Shown piece after piece: positions 15,554-25,543 of a stretch of 32,121 nt of DNA; within the stretch, counting starts at the first letter, position 1, and the number at the start of each line of letters is the position of its first letter. A program made the position numbers and the translations under genes. The notes beneath the pieces are model-generated. The model was not told where the DNA came from and searched no databases. It worked only from the letters and a program-made list of their open reading frames with translations. Source of the stretch: Proteobacteria bacterium ST_bin11. Lineage in GTDB: Bacteria > Pseudomonadota > Gammaproteobacteria > Methylococcales > Methylomonadaceae. Where the stretch lies: assembly GCA_002083615.1 (NCBI GenBank), contig MSXO01000065.1:1-32121 (forward strand), written 5' to 3'.

Positions 15554-16090
15554 TTACTCTCCAGTTCCTTCCGAGCCTTCGCCACTAACTTTGGCTTCGC
15601 TTGGTTTTGCCGACGATGCCAAGGTTTGCAATAAGGCAGGATCGTTAATTAGCTTGGTAATTAGTTCCTCGGCGCCGGTTTTGCCGTCCATATAAGTGAT
15701 TAAATTGGACAATTGGGTTCTAGCCTCCAACACCTTATCCAAACCGGCTACTTTCTTGGCAACCGCCGCCGGTGAAAAATCATCCATGCTTTCAAAAGTG
15801 ATATCGACACTAAGGTTGCCCTCGCCGGTCAGCGTATTGGCTACCTGAAAAGCCGCTCGCGGCTTCATTGACTTCAAGCGTTCATTAAAGTTATCGACGT
15901 CTATCTCAAGTAATTTGCGATCCGCTATGGGTGGCAGCGGCTCTGCGGGTTTGCCGGACAAATCGGACAACACGCCCATCACAAAGGGTAACTGCACCTT
16001 TTTCTCAGAACCATAGACTTCGACATCGTATTCAATCTGCACGCGGGGAGCTCGGTTTCGTTGTATAAACTTCTGACTGCTTTCTGCCAT
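15554..16090 (-). CDS. tssB: TssB, small T6SS sheath subunit
   Basis: TssB pairs with TssC to build the sheath and carries the surface bound by ClpV and TagJ. The family is clear from 'RVQIEYDVEVYGSEKK', 'LPFVMGVLSDLSG' and 'FNERLKSMKPRAAFQV'. I place the start at ATG 16090 (178 residues), because ggag lies 6 nt upstream. The TTG four codons earlier overlaps that ribosome site and is unlikely to be used. It lies 41 bp downstream of tssA and directly before tssC. Confidence 0.95.
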   Translation of the reverse strand: MAESSQKFIQRNRAPRVQIEYDVEVYGSEKKVQLPFVMGVLSDLSGKPAEPLPPIADRKLLEIDVDNFNERLKSMKPRAAFQVANTLTGEGNLSVDITFESMDDFSPAAVAKKVAGLDKVLEARTQLSNLITYMDGKTGAEELITKLINDPALLQTLASSAKPSEAKVSGEGSEGTGE

Positions 16091-16130
16091 TTTCTTCTCC
16101 AATTACTTGTGATTAACGACCCCAAAAACT

Positions 16131-17165
16131 TTAGTCTGGATCAGGACCTTTTATAGCATCTAATTGTGAAAGTGCATCGGGCAACAGATTTTGGATTACC
16201 TCAATAAAATCCGCCGTCACAAGGTACTTCGCACGTTTTAACAAAATCGGCACTGGGCTGGATGGCTCGTTTTCGGCGTAGTACTTGCACAGCATTTCCA
16301 AGGCACGCAATACATCTTGCCGCGACTCTATCGCTCCAGATATGGATTTTGCTTTAACCGAGCCGCTACCACCAACAATCTCCGTATTTCCGCCCTCAAG
16401 TTCCGTTTGTTCCAACTCAGCCTCTCCCGCCAACCTAGAACCGCCAAATTGTTCATATTGATAAAGGATGTCCTTCAGGAGTGTTTTTAATGCCGATAAA
16501 TTCGCTCCTTGACCAACCCCTACTTTTTCACCGGCAAATGCGTCCAATTCATCAACACTACGAATACTGTCGATAACCGCCTGATAAGACGCATTTAAAG
16601 CCTCGCTATCCACATCCAAAAAAGCGGCCTTGATCGCACTAACATCCGGCTTTTCCACCCCAGCAGGGGGGTCGATTTTGTCGGTGGCGTATTGAATATC
16701 CCTTAAATTAAATCGACCGACGGCTTTAGACTCTACAAGCATCGCCAAGCTCAAAGGCCTTAATATCCAATCAAAATTAATCAATTCTTCAAGGATATTG
16801 ATCCTCATCGTCGGGTCGAAGCCGTCATCAGCATCTAACTGCGGATGAATGGAATCCCAATATCGGTTTAGGGCTTCCTCCAGATACTGCAATCCATCGC
16901 GAAACCCGCAAATCCCCTCTAAAGGAATCAAGGATCTGATTAAGTACAAAATTACCTGCAAATCCCTAGATTTTTGCAATAACGCAATCGCTTGCTTGTT
17001 TACTTCCCGCCAGTTAGGCGGCAGGGCTTTTTCTCCGCTAAACTGGTTCTCCGGGGTGCCCTGAATATCGTTATCCAGCGCCACTCGAGCGTTGTCGTAT
17101 TCAAGATTCTCTCCGCAGGGATTGTCTGGACTAAACTCACTTAACAACCCTGATAAATCCACCAT
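16131..17165 (-). CDS. tssA: TssA, T6SS baseplate/assembly protein (short TssA1-like type)
   Basis: TssA helps prime assembly of the baseplate and tail. The N-terminal ImpA_N domain is recognisable from 'LSEFSPDNPCGENLEYD' (8-24), the 'PNWREVNKQAIALLQKSRDLQVILYLIRSLI' helix, and 'GLQYLEEALNRYWDSIHPQLDADDGFDPTMRINIL'. The C-terminal half is helical. At 344 residues it matches the length of TssA1 of the Pseudomonas H1 system. The start at 17165 has aggtgag about 4-7 nt upstream. It heads the second T6SS block after a 550-bp gap and is followed by tssB, tssC and hcp. Confidence 0.95.
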   Translation of the reverse strand: MVDLSGLLSEFSPDNPCGENLEYDNARVALDNDIQGTPENQFSGEKALPPNWREVNKQAIALLQKSRDLQVILYLIRSLIPLEGICGFRDGLQYLEEALNRYWDSIHPQLDADDGFDPTMRINILEELINFDWILRPLSLAMLVESKAVGRFNLRDIQYATDKIDPPAGVEKPDVSAIKAAFLDVDSEALNASYQAVIDSIRSVDELDAFAGEKVGVGQGANLSALKTLLKDILYQYEQFGGSRLAGEAELEQTELEGGNTEIVGGSGSVKAKSISGAIESRQDVLRALEMLCKYYAENEPSSPVPILLKRAKYLVTADFIEVIQNLLPDALSQLDAIKGPDPD

Positions 17166-17715
17166 TTTCTCACCTCTATAGTAATGACATTGCTACCGTC
17201 AAAGGTCTGCAGCAACGTAATGCAGTTATCCACTTTCTTACGATCAACTTGAGTCCTTTACCGCTGGGTCTCTTCGGATCGTCATTAACGCTACAACTAA
17301 CTGAACTAGTCTAGTCGTTTTTTTTAGTCGCGAATTAAACAAAGCGCTTTCGATTTTAATCAGTCCGGTACTCCTAAAACCCCATTTGCGCCGTATTCGA
17401 TAACTTATAAATATCACTAAGCGTGCCAACTATTTAAAACAACAATAGACTAAACGCAACATAATGATTTAAAAAAGAAATCAACTATAGACAGGCTGTG
17501 GAATAGCGATTTATATCCCCATTGCCGCACAAAGTAAGCACGATATTTCGTAACGGATACGGTATTCGGTAATTGCTTCGCCTGCCTGCCGAAACATAAG
17601 GACATCAGATAGCCTCTAAAAACTCCTGAACCATCTTTGGAACTTATAGCGTCAATAGCCAGGTAATTGCTCGCGCTCGATACTTGAGTGACCGTCGATC
17701 CATGACGGCCAAGTC
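17166..17715. other. 550-bp intergenic region between tagF-pppA and tssA
   Basis: No convincing gene lies here. It contains a weak 5-bp hairpin just after the tagF-pppA stop (17692-17708), a partial sigma54-type element (17414-17429), and AT-rich DNA in between. A gap of this size within a same-strand T6SS cluster suggests that the tssA block has its own promoter. Confidence 0.45.
17414..17429 (-). promoter_or_regulatory. Partial sigma54-like promoter upstream of tssA
   Basis: On the minus strand ttggcacg is a perfect -24 element. The -12 position reads gtga instead of ttgc, so the second half lacks the conserved C. It would lie about 250 bp upstream of tssA. Several T6SS operons use sigma54 with a dedicated activator, but no such activator gene is in this window. 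Confidence 0.3.
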
Positions 17716-19263
17716 TCAGCCGTTAAATTCAGCGACTAATACGGTAATGTTATCTCGACCGCTTCTGCTCAAGGCCTGATTAATCAAGGCTTCGACTGCC
17801 GACTGGCAACTTCCTACAGCCATCAATTCCGCAATCTCGGCTTCCGATAATTCTTTATCCAAGCCGTCGCTGCATAACAGATAACGATCACCGCTGACTG
17901 CCTGAAAGCGCACCACATCCAAGGCTAAGGTCAATTGCCCGCCAACCGCGCGCGTGATCACATTTGCCCCCACTTGTCTCGCGGCCATTTCTCGGCTCAT
18001 CACTCCGGAATCCATCAATTCGTCGATCAAAGTATGGTCGCGCGTAATTTGGGTGAACGCGCCGTTCCGCAATTGATACAAGCGACTGTCGCCCGCCCAT
18101 ATTGCCGCGCACTCTGCGTTTTTCGCTAGCAACGCCACTACTGTGGTACCAACAATACTGCCTTGCTGGATGCCAGCGGCAAATCGGCATAAGTCATCGT
18201 TGATTTTCTGTAATTTGCTACAAACGGTTTCTACCTGGCTATCCAGGTTTTCGGTAAATTCCAATGTCGATAAGGAGTCCACCACCAAGCGACTGGCAAC
18301 ATCGCCGGATTGATGTCCGCCCATGCCGTCAGCTACTACCCATAAGCCTAGCGCTGGACTGTCGAGCATGGCGTCTTCATTGTGTTTACGCTTATTGCCG
18401 ACCACCGTGACCCCATATGAAGTCCAAGCCGGCGAAGCAGCTAATGGCATCACCTGAGTTTCCGTCACCTCGGCTTTGGATACGCTTACGGTCTGTTCAA
18501 CTTTTCTAACGCTTTGACTTTGTCGATAACTCTGCAAAAGCCAAGACCTGCCAGCCTGCGGCATACCCTGTAAGAAACTGGCATAAGCATCGATAGGCGG
18601 CAAACCTTCACAAAACAACAAATTCGGTAGATGCGTCTGGCCGCCCTCGCTGGCCCAGATGCTGTAACCCGGCAGAAAGCGTTCGATCAGACTCTGGCTC
18701 AAACGCGGAAACAAGGCATCTGTCTCCTCCAAGCTCTCCAAATCAAAGCGCAATGCAAGTTTGCCGTTGGTCGGCACCGCTGAATTGCCGGAATCGACTT
18801 GAAAGCGCTGGGAAAGCAAAGACTCAGCCGAGCCGATTGCCATGAGGCCTTTATCGAACCGCTCAAGATCGCAAGTCTCATTCAACACCGACAGCGCGGC
18901 ATCTTCCAACTGCGCAAACCATTCCGATTCCGGCGTAAACAATGGCAACAAAGAATCCGTATTGACGGCTTGCGCCAAAGTCAACGGATAATAACGACCC
19001 ACTCTATCGACGCTGGGCATCATGACACCGGCCCAGGCACTTGGACCGCAAACACCAGGACTTAGCGCAAACCGCCAAAGCGGACTAACCAAAAACATGG
19101 AAAGCCAGTTATCGCCCAAGGTTTCCTGACTCGATCGCATCGACGCCTGTAACCACTGGTCCCAAGGCTCGATAAAATGCCTGGGTAAGCGCCGACTGAC
19201 GAAATCGCCTAAGCCCGGTACTTTTCCGAAAAAACCGACGCTCAATCCGTCGCCAGCACTCAT
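17716..19263 (-). CDS. tagF-pppA: TagF-PppA fusion: T6SS regulator with PP2C-type phosphatase domain
   Basis: Two regulatory proteins are fused. Residues 12-260 (counted from an upstream TTG) are a TagF/ImpM domain: GFFGKVPGLGDFVSRRLP (15-32), 'EPWDQWLQ' and 'PSVDRVGRYYPL'. Residues 285-520 are a PP2C Ser/Thr phosphatase with metal-binding motifs RKHNED (297-302), VADGMGGH (315-322), 'WAGDSRLYQLRNG', 'LLCSDGLDKEL' and 'SGRDNITVLV'. In systems where it was studied PppA opposes the PpkA kinase and TagF represses activity, and a natural TagF-PppA fusion is known in Agrobacterium tumefaciens. I place the start at ATG 19263, which overlaps the tssM stop as ATGA and has ggag 5 nt upstream. No ppkA is present in the window. 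Confidence 0.93.
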   Translation of the reverse strand: MSAGDGLSVGFFGKVPGLGDFVSRRLPRHFIEPWDQWLQASMRSSQETLGDNWLSMFLVSPLWRFALSPGVCGPSAWAGVMMPSVDRVGRYYPLTLAQAVNTDSLLPLFTPESEWFAQLEDAALSVLNETCDLERFDKGLMAIGSAESLLSQRFQVDSGNSAVPTNGKLALRFDLESLEETDALFPRLSQSLIERFLPGYSIWASEGGQTHLPNLLFCEGLPPIDAYASFLQGMPQAGRSWLLQSYRQSQSVRKVEQTVSVSKAEVTETQVMPLAASPAWTSYGVTVVGNKRKHNEDAMLDSPALGLWVVADGMGGHQSGDVASRLVVDSLSTLEFTENLDSQVETVCSKLQKINDDLCRFAAGIQQGSIVGTTVVALLAKNAECAAIWAGDSRLYQLRNGAFTQITRDHTLIDELMDSGVMSREMAARQVGANVITRAVGGQLTLALDVVRFQAVSGDRYLLCSDGLDKELSEAEIAELMAVGSCQSAVEALINQALSRSGRDNITVLVAEFNG

Positions 19264-22200
19264 AGAGACTCCGGGCAACGGAAGCTTTGATATTCGCTGA
19301 TACCGAATGGATTGTTAACGCTAGCCGCACGTAACTCGAATTTAGCGGTATAGCCTTCTAGTTGCACGGTCAAATTAAACCGATCCGGCAGACCGGTGGG
19401 CTGGATATTGAATTCGTCAAACATCCTGAACAACGCCCAAGCGCCCTCCTTGGATTTACTGACTTGCTTACCGTCCAATGCTTCAAACACGACTCTCACG
19501 CCGGCACTGTTATTGGTGCCGGGCCACTGAAATTTGGTCAGTTGCTCTGGGCCATGGCGATACACCAACTCCTGGCCTTCGACGTTTAATCTGAAGGTGG
19601 CGACCTTATCGTCCAGCGCCACCGGCTTTAGCTCGAATTGCACTTGCGGCACCGCGCCGCCGCCGGGAAAAAATGCGTCGCGGATTTTAGAGGCTATCTG
19701 AAACTGCCGAATACTGGCCGCCGACAAACCCAAAGCCTTATCGGAACTCAGCTCAGCCCATTGCACCGCCGCAGTATCGACAAACGCCTTGAGGTTAGTG
19801 TTAAAAAACTGATCGACAATGCCGTTAGCGGCAAACACTTTGCCGAAATCGGCCATCAACACATCCTGCTGGGTATTGGTTGCGAACGGATAACGTCCGG
19901 CCAAAGCACTCTTGCAGGGCATCGTTACGGCAGTTTTCAGCATTTCGTTGAGTTGTCCTTTCGCACCGGTTTTGATTTGCTGTCCGCCGGTGCTGGTCAA
20001 GGCATTGAGCGAGGCCGCGACCGGGCCAGGCAAACGGGCAAATTCCATTTTGGCAGCTTGTAGCGGATCGATGCCACCGCCAGCAAACCGCGCCGCCTCG
20101 GTGGACAAGGCTTGCCCGCCGCTGTTGGGCGCCGACCCGATCTGCATCAGATAATCGTGCAGATTTTTGATACTCGCCAAGGTTGCGGCAATGGGGGCCG
20201 GCCTATCGGCGGCACCCCGCACCTGCATATTGTAAGGTTCGAAGTAAGTTTCCAAAGCCTTAACTGGATCAACGCCCCCGTCGCTTTGCTTGGCCATTGC
20301 CAGCAGTTTTTGGGTGGCGGCCTCTGGAACGGCCAAGGCTCCTCCGGTTGATTTTGCTAAAGCATCAGCCAATTCGGAAGAGAGCTTGCTCAATGCGGTA
20401 TTTTTTTCGACCAGCTCCAATAACAACTTCAATGGCGAATCGGGTCGGGACAGCAGATCCAAGGTATCGACCAGCTGATTATTGCTGGGTTGCGGGCGGA
20501 ATTTAACTGCTGTCAGCACGCCATCCCAGGTCTTTTGGTAATCCCCCAAATACAGGCGTTTGAAATCGCTATATAAACGATCGATCTCGACAGGCGTACT
20601 GACTCCGTTTACACCGAGCACCCAATTCTGTTCGCTGGCTTCTTTGACATACACCATGCCTTTTTTCAGAAACAGCTCGGTATAACCGTAATTGCTAAAC
20701 AGACCAGGGACCACCAGCGTATCGAGTTCCTTGCCGTTCGCCGTAAATACCCGGTCGCCGTTGGGCGCCAATTGCCCCGCAACGGAAATATCATGGCTGC
20801 GATCAAACAAAGCCTCACTCTTAAAGCGGCTATAGAGTTGATTAACCAAGGGAATTTGCGTCAATTTATTGCGCACCGCCTCGACAAAGCCATTATCAAG
20901 TGCTGCCGGATCCAAATTCAAAGCCAGCATATTGTCCAAATGTAACTGCAACTTGGCTTGGGTTTCGGGATCGGTGGCGAACATATGTTCCCAATCTAGC
21001 TTCACCCAGGGTTGCGCGACTTTGGCGTCCATTCGTTGCGGCTCCCCGAACATCAAATAAACTCGCAGCAGTTGATAAAGCACATCCAGATTTTTGCCTT
21101 CGTCACTTTGCATACGCTCTTTCAAGCGCTGACAAATCAAAGTCTGAAAATTTTCCCGAAGCAAACGTTGATAGGAAATATCGATAGCTGAATCGATTTT
21201 ATCGCCTTGGAATAAACCGAAGCCACTACTCCAGCCAGCTTGAGCATAGACGTCCTTGGCGGCTTGCAAGGCATTAAGTTTTGGCAATACGGCCAAAAAT
21301 CCAGACCGAGAATCGGTGGATGCAAGATTACTGGCTCGGTAAATTTCTACCTGCTTTTCAACATCGGCAATCGCCATTTTGTTGTTGGTAAAACTGACCA
21401 TCCAGATTATTGCCGCTATCGCCACAGTTGCAAAGGTGGCGGCAAAGCCAACTAAATTCATTAAACGAAAACGCCGCTCGACCTTTGGATCGACGCCAAC
21501 CAATTCGGCTTCTGGGAACACCACTTGTTTTAGGAGCTTAGTTAGAAAATAGCTTTTGCCGCGCCCGCTCATTAATGGCGTTACCTGTCTTTCCAATCTA
21601 AAGCTTGAGGCCAACGCCGCCATGACGCGATCTATCGGCGTACCTTCTTGAGTGCCGCTGTTGAAATAAACGCCGCGTAATAGGAAAGGTTCTTCGTAGC
21701 GATTCGTGGAAAACGCGGCATCCAGAAACCCGGTTGCCGTCGATTTAAACAGCATCATTTGCTGCGGAAAGTCGAAAATAGCCGTACGCCGCTGCACGTC
21801 CCGCTCCTCTTGAATACGCTTCAAGCGACGCTGTACCAACCTATCGGTCAATTCGTCATAGGCCTTTTCGAATTGCAGTAAATGAGCGGCCAGATCTTCT
21901 TTATCGTTATCTGCCCGAATGAACGTCTCACCCCAAACCTGGCTGCGCTCGTCTTCGGTTAAATTGGCGAAAAAATCGCTAAATCCTGCCACGAGATCAA
22001 CTTTGGTGAACAACACGTAGACTGGTAATTGCACACCCAATTGCGCATTAAGCTCGGTAATGCGTCGGCGAATCGCTGCCGCATGTTGGCGTGTTTCTTC
22101 CTCGGTCTGCTGGATTAAATCACTGACGCTCACCGCCACAAACACACCATTCAATGGCCGACGCGGTCGGTATTTTTTTAACAGTTGCAGGAATCCATGC

Positions 22201-22802
22201 CAGGCTGTAGCGTCCACTTCTTGATGACTATCTTGCGTGGTGTAGCGGCCAGCAGTATCGAGTAACACCGCTTCGTCGGCAAACCACCAATCGCAATCTC
22301 GCGTCCCGCTGACGCCTTTTACCGAATGTTTGCCTAGACGCTCAGCCAACGGAAAATGCAATCCGGAATTGATTAAGGCTGTGGTTTTGCCGGATCCCGG
22401 CGCACCGATAATGGCGTACCACGGCAACTCGTAGAGAAATTGTTTCCGACCACCTTGTTTGGCACTGGTAGTCTTTAACAACGCCAGGGCCTCATCGAAG
22501 CCGCGATTCAACACGTCCAACTCAGCCGCCGAAGCGTTTTGCGCGTCGTTGGCATCGCCAGCCAAATCCGCCATCAAGCGCTGTTCGCGCTTACGAGACA
22601 ACAGCCATGCAATCAATCGATACAGCAACCAGCAAACGACTATGCAGCCTATCGTTAAGCTACGGCTTAAATCAGACTCCAGCGGCACACTACCGGCAAT
22701 CGCGATTAAAGGCCCGACAAACCATATCAATATCGATAAAACCACGATACCGATCAGTTCAAACACCCATTTTGTTCTAAAAAAACTGATTATCCGTTCC
22801 AC
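19260..22802 (-). CDS. tssM: TssM (IcmF-like), T6SS membrane complex protein
   Basis: TssM spans the inner membrane and periplasm and with TssL forms the docking complex. Two N-terminal membrane helices (about 14-36 and 48-68) precede a cytoplasmic NTPase-like domain with Walker A GAPGSGKT (133-140) and LLDTAGRY (180-187). A third helix lies at about 449-471 and is followed by a long periplasmic part to residue 1180. Both Walker motifs look intact; they are degenerate in some TssM proteins. The start is GTG 22802 with only a weak ribosome site, 9 bp after the tssL stop. The stop overlaps the tagF-pppA start. Confidence 0.96.
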   Translation of the reverse strand: MERIISFFRTKWVFELIGIVVLSILIWFVGPLIAIAGSVPLESDLSRSLTIGCIVVCWLLYRLIAWLLSRKREQRLMADLAGDANDAQNASAAELDVLNRGFDEALALLKTTSAKQGGRKQFLYELPWYAIIGAPGSGKTTALINSGLHFPLAERLGKHSVKGVSGTRDCDWWFADEAVLLDTAGRYTTQDSHQEVDATAWHGFLQLLKKYRPRRPLNGVFVAVSVSDLIQQTEEETRQHAAAIRRRITELNAQLGVQLPVYVLFTKVDLVAGFSDFFANLTEDERSQVWGETFIRADNDKEDLAAHLLQFEKAYDELTDRLVQRRLKRIQEERDVQRRTAIFDFPQQMMLFKSTATGFLDAAFSTNRYEEPFLLRGVYFNSGTQEGTPIDRVMAALASSFRLERQVTPLMSGRGKSYFLTKLLKQVVFPEAELVGVDPKVERRFRLMNLVGFAATFATVAIAAIIWMVSFTNNKMAIADVEKQVEIYRASNLASTDSRSGFLAVLPKLNALQAAKDVYAQAGWSSGFGLFQGDKIDSAIDISYQRLLRENFQTLICQRLKERMQSDEGKNLDVLYQLLRVYLMFGEPQRMDAKVAQPWVKLDWEHMFATDPETQAKLQLHLDNMLALNLDPAALDNGFVEAVRNKLTQIPLVNQLYSRFKSEALFDRSHDISVAGQLAPNGDRVFTANGKELDTLVVPGLFSNYGYTELFLKKGMVYVKEASEQNWVLGVNGVSTPVEIDRLYSDFKRLYLGDYQKTWDGVLTAVKFRPQPSNNQLVDTLDLLSRPDSPLKLLLELVEKNTALSKLSSELADALAKSTGGALAVPEAATQKLLAMAKQSDGGVDPVKALETYFEPYNMQVRGAADRPAPIAATLASIKNLHDYLMQIGSAPNSGGQALSTEAARFAGGGIDPLQAAKMEFARLPGPVAASLNALTSTGGQQIKTGAKGQLNEMLKTAVTMPCKSALAGRYPFATNTQQDVLMADFGKVFAANGIVDQFFNTNLKAFVDTAAVQWAELSSDKALGLSAASIRQFQIASKIRDAFFPGGGAVPQVQFELKPVALDDKVATFRLNVEGQELVYRHGPEQLTKFQWPGTNNSAGVRVVFEALDGKQVSKSKEGAWALFRMFDEFNIQPTGLPDRFNLTVQLEGYTAKFELRAASVNNPFGISEYQSFRCPESL

Positions 22803-22811
22803 GCGTTATTC

Positions 22812-24119
22812 TCACTTTATCAGGATGTCGACGCGCCGATTTAAGGCTCGATGTTCAGGCGTATCATTAGGCGCCAAAGGTTCTCCGTCTGCGCGGCCTT
22901 CGGCTCTGGCAGAACCTTTTAGCTGGGCGGATACAGTCAAAATGGCCAAAACGTTTTTAGCCCGTGCAGCGGACAAATGCCAATTGGACGGAAAACGGGC
23001 CGACACGATGGGTTTGTCGTCGGTATGTCCTGTCACCAAAATCGAGTCTTGTTCGTTCTCAAGTTCTTTAGCGATTTTTTTCAACATGGGCAAAAATTCC
23101 GGCTTGACTTGGTCGCTCCCAGAGGGGAAGGAATTGCGGACGCGAATAATGCTATCGTCCACCACTTCCACCATATTCTGGGCAATTTCGTCACGCAGTA
23201 ATGGCTTAAAGCGTTCTAATCGGTTGGCAACAACAGGGGCAGGCGGCGGGGATATCGTTGCTGCCGTCGCGATTTGTAAAGGCTCCTTCGCCAATTTTAG
23301 TAATTCCCTATACACAGGATCGGATGCCGAATTAATAAAAAACGCAAAACCGAGGTAACAAAGGAGTAGTAAGCCGCCTGCGACACTGGCAAAAATCCAG
23401 AGCGGCACTTGGGATATTAATGAGGTATTTGCGCTTTTTTGCCCATGCCAACGCGGCGACAGCTCCGCAGGAAAATCCCCTCTTACACGCTGAGTCAACT
23501 GGTACAGTTCCAGCCTTTGCTTTTCCAGTTCGTTGGCACCATTGGCCATGACCCGATATTTCCCTTCAAACCCGAAACTTAGTAGCACATAGCAAAGTTC
23601 GATCAGCGCTAAATTTTGCGCGGGTTGTTTCACCACATGGTCGAGTATTTGAAAAAAACGTTCGCCGCCCCAGGCTTCTTTATGGAAAAGAATAAGTAAA
23701 CTCTGATGTCCCCAATTACTCTGTGAGCCCCAGGGGGTATTTTGGATAATTTCATCCAGAAAGGTACATAAACCGTAACTGGCCATTCGCATGGTTTCTT
23801 GCTGAAACCCGGCGTTCAATCCACAATTTTCAAACTCCCTAACTTCCTTGGCCAGTTTTTGTTTCAGCTCGTCAACCCCGGAATAGCTAACAGTCGTTCT
23901 TAGTCTAGCTGCCAAAGACAGTATGCCGGCTGACAAGGTCAACAATGAATCACTCTTGACGCTAGAAAGCTGGCTTAGCGACGGAATGTTTAAACTGGGA
24001 GTCGGCAGCGGTGCGGATGGCGGTATCTGCGTGACTGATGATTGTGGGGGTAATCGTCCGCCGGGCGAAGGCCGCAACACTGTTTTATCGTCGTCGCCGA
24101 AAGGTCCTTGTTGCACCAT
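22812..24119 (-). CDS. tssL: TssL with C-terminal OmpA-like peptidoglycan-binding domain
   Basis: TssL (DotU/IcmH-like) anchors the T6SS membrane complex. Residues 1-50 are Pro-rich and contain DDDKTVLRPSPGGR (9-22). In A. tumefaciens a threonine in an equivalent N-terminal motif is phosphorylated by PpkA and bound by the Fha protein. Residues about 58-225 are the DotU domain ('LCTFLDEIIQNTPWG', 'LILFHKEAWGGERFF'), followed by one membrane helix (about 238-262). Residues 300-435 are an OmpA/MotB-like domain with VTGHTDDKPI (362-371), NWHLSAARA (379-387) and NRRVDI (427-432). This is the extended TssL type that binds the cell wall itself. Spacing to tssK is 4 bp. Confidence 0.95.
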   Translation of the reverse strand: MVQQGPFGDDDKTVLRPSPGGRLPPQSSVTQIPPSAPLPTPSLNIPSLSQLSSVKSDSLLTLSAGILSLAARLRTTVSYSGVDELKQKLAKEVREFENCGLNAGFQQETMRMASYGLCTFLDEIIQNTPWGSQSNWGHQSLLILFHKEAWGGERFFQILDHVVKQPAQNLALIELCYVLLSFGFEGKYRVMANGANELEKQRLELYQLTQRVRGDFPAELSPRWHGQKSANTSLISQVPLWIFASVAGGLLLLCYLGFAFFINSASDPVYRELLKLAKEPLQIATAATISPPPAPVVANRLERFKPLLRDEIAQNMVEVVDDSIIRVRNSFPSGSDQVKPEFLPMLKKIAKELENEQDSILVTGHTDDKPIVSARFPSNWHLSAARAKNVLAILTVSAQLKGSARAEGRADGEPLAPNDTPEHRALNRRVDILIK

Positions 24120-24123
24120 GTCA

Positions 24124-25464
24124 TCACCCTTTTTTTATGGCCCAGAATTCCAACTCCAAGCCTGGAAAATTGCCGCCGATATGAAACGCAAAGCCGCCGG
24201 AATCCATCATCTTCTTCCAATACGGGCTTTGCTTATCCAGCTCGAAGTATGAGCAACCTGCATGATAAGGCAATTGCCTGGGCGCAACCGGCAAAGGGCT
24301 AATGGCAATTCCCGGTAGCGCCGCCGTGACCAATTGTGTGATCTCTTCAACCGGACCGATTTTGACCTGTGGCGGAAAATGGGTGCGGAGCATTTCAGAC
24401 GAAACCTGAGCGCTCGCCGCCAACACGTAAATGGCTTGTTCTAACAGTTTAATGTCAGGGCGCCCCGAGTAATAAACTGACTGACTGTGCTTGGTTAAAG
24501 GAATTTGAATTGCATTTTGCTCTAGCACCATGCTCAGCAATCGACGCAACTCATCAATTAGGGGGATAAAGCAAACGCGTAAGTCGTCATGCCGGTAATC
24601 CGGCATCAGGGCAGGCCGCTTATTTTGGCGGTAGAACGTCGCTAAATCTCCCATTAACTGCAAACACAATGAGAACAAAGTTTCCGGATGCAACAGCGGA
24701 TCGCCAGCCAAATGTGCCAGCAAAGGCTCGTACCGATTGATGGTTTGCAGCAGCATAAAGTCTGCGACTTCCGCCACTCCTGCCCCTTGTGATGTCCCTG
24801 CGACTCGCGCTGCTAACGCTTCCCCTCTGGTATGCAGCAAACCTTGCAGTTCGCGGACGAAACCGTTCAATATGCTACTAGTTGCAGATTGCAGAATGAC
24901 GGGAATGTATTTGTCATCCAGCACTACTGTTTTGTCTGCCCGCACTTCAACTATGTTTGCAATACCCAGACAGAGGTAACCGGAACGCTCTTGATTACCA
25001 AGCATCAGCTTCGGACGAATGCTCCCTATCTGCACCGGATAACGTGCATCATAACCGGCATTATTGTCTCTGACGTCCCGATGGGTGACTCGGTATCGCG
25101 CCAATCCGTCCGGGTTATTCTCGGTGTCCACCTCAATAGAATCGGGTCTAGACAGCGGTAACGCAAAATAGACCACTTCATCGGCAGTTGCCTCAGAGAC
25201 ATCCAAAGGTAGCGGTAATTCGTCCTCACCTGGTAAGTGGAATGGCGTACCGTCCTGGAAAATTCCTCTGGCGGAGACCAAAGTAATTTTGCCAATTGCC
25301 AATTGTCCCGTATCCAGTTTTAGAGACGAAAAGCCCCAGTCGTATGCTCTTATGCCATGAGATCGCCCATCGATACGGCTTTCCAGATAACGATCATGTT
25401 GTTGAAAGTGCTGAGGCCTGAGGAACATGCCTTCCGACCAAACAATCCTGTTATTAATTGACAT
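24124..25464 (-). CDS. tssK: TssK, T6SS baseplate-membrane linker
   Basis: TssK trimers connect the baseplate wedge to the TssL-TssM membrane complex. The N-terminus carries the family signature EGMFLRPQHFQQ (11-22), and the C-terminus shows 'YFELDKQSPYWKKM', then 'FAFHIGGNFPGLELEFWAIK', as in TssK proteins. At 446 residues the length is normal. It begins 79 bp after tagH and is followed within 4 bp by tssL. Confidence 0.96.
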   Translation of the reverse strand: MSINNRIVWSEGMFLRPQHFQQHDRYLESRIDGRSHGIRAYDWGFSSLKLDTGQLAIGKITLVSARGIFQDGTPFHLPGEDELPLPLDVSEATADEVVYFALPLSRPDSIEVDTENNPDGLARYRVTHRDVRDNNAGYDARYPVQIGSIRPKLMLGNQERSGYLCLGIANIVEVRADKTVVLDDKYIPVILQSATSSILNGFVRELQGLLHTRGEALAARVAGTSQGAGVAEVADFMLLQTINRYEPLLAHLAGDPLLHPETLFSLCLQLMGDLATFYRQNKRPALMPDYRHDDLRVCFIPLIDELRRLLSMVLEQNAIQIPLTKHSQSVYYSGRPDIKLLEQAIYVLAASAQVSSEMLRTHFPPQVKIGPVEEITQLVTAALPGIAISPLPVAPRQLPYHAGCSYFELDKQSPYWKKMMDSGGFAFHIGGNFPGLELEFWAIKKG

Positions 25465-25543
25465 ACTGTATTCAATACCGTTTATTATTTAAGAACATAG
25501 ACTAATTAAAATAGCGTTATTCACAGAACAAGCTATAGACTCC

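Noticed and set aside
17172..17205. Sigma70-like TTGACG/TATAGA pair just upstream of tssA
   Set aside because: The implied transcription start would fall at the start codon and remove the ribosome site, so it cannot serve tssA sensibly.
17244..17429. 61-codon minus-strand ORF in the tagF-pppA/tssA gap
   Set aside because: The product is rich in Arg and hydrophobic residues without a recognisable pattern, and there is no good ribosome site. The region is better explained as regulatory DNA.
22459..23358. 299-codon plus-strand ORF opposite tssM/tssL
   Set aside because: It spans the junction of two certain genes in antisense, its translation is of low complexity and Ser/Arg/Lys-rich, and nothing in it is recognisable.
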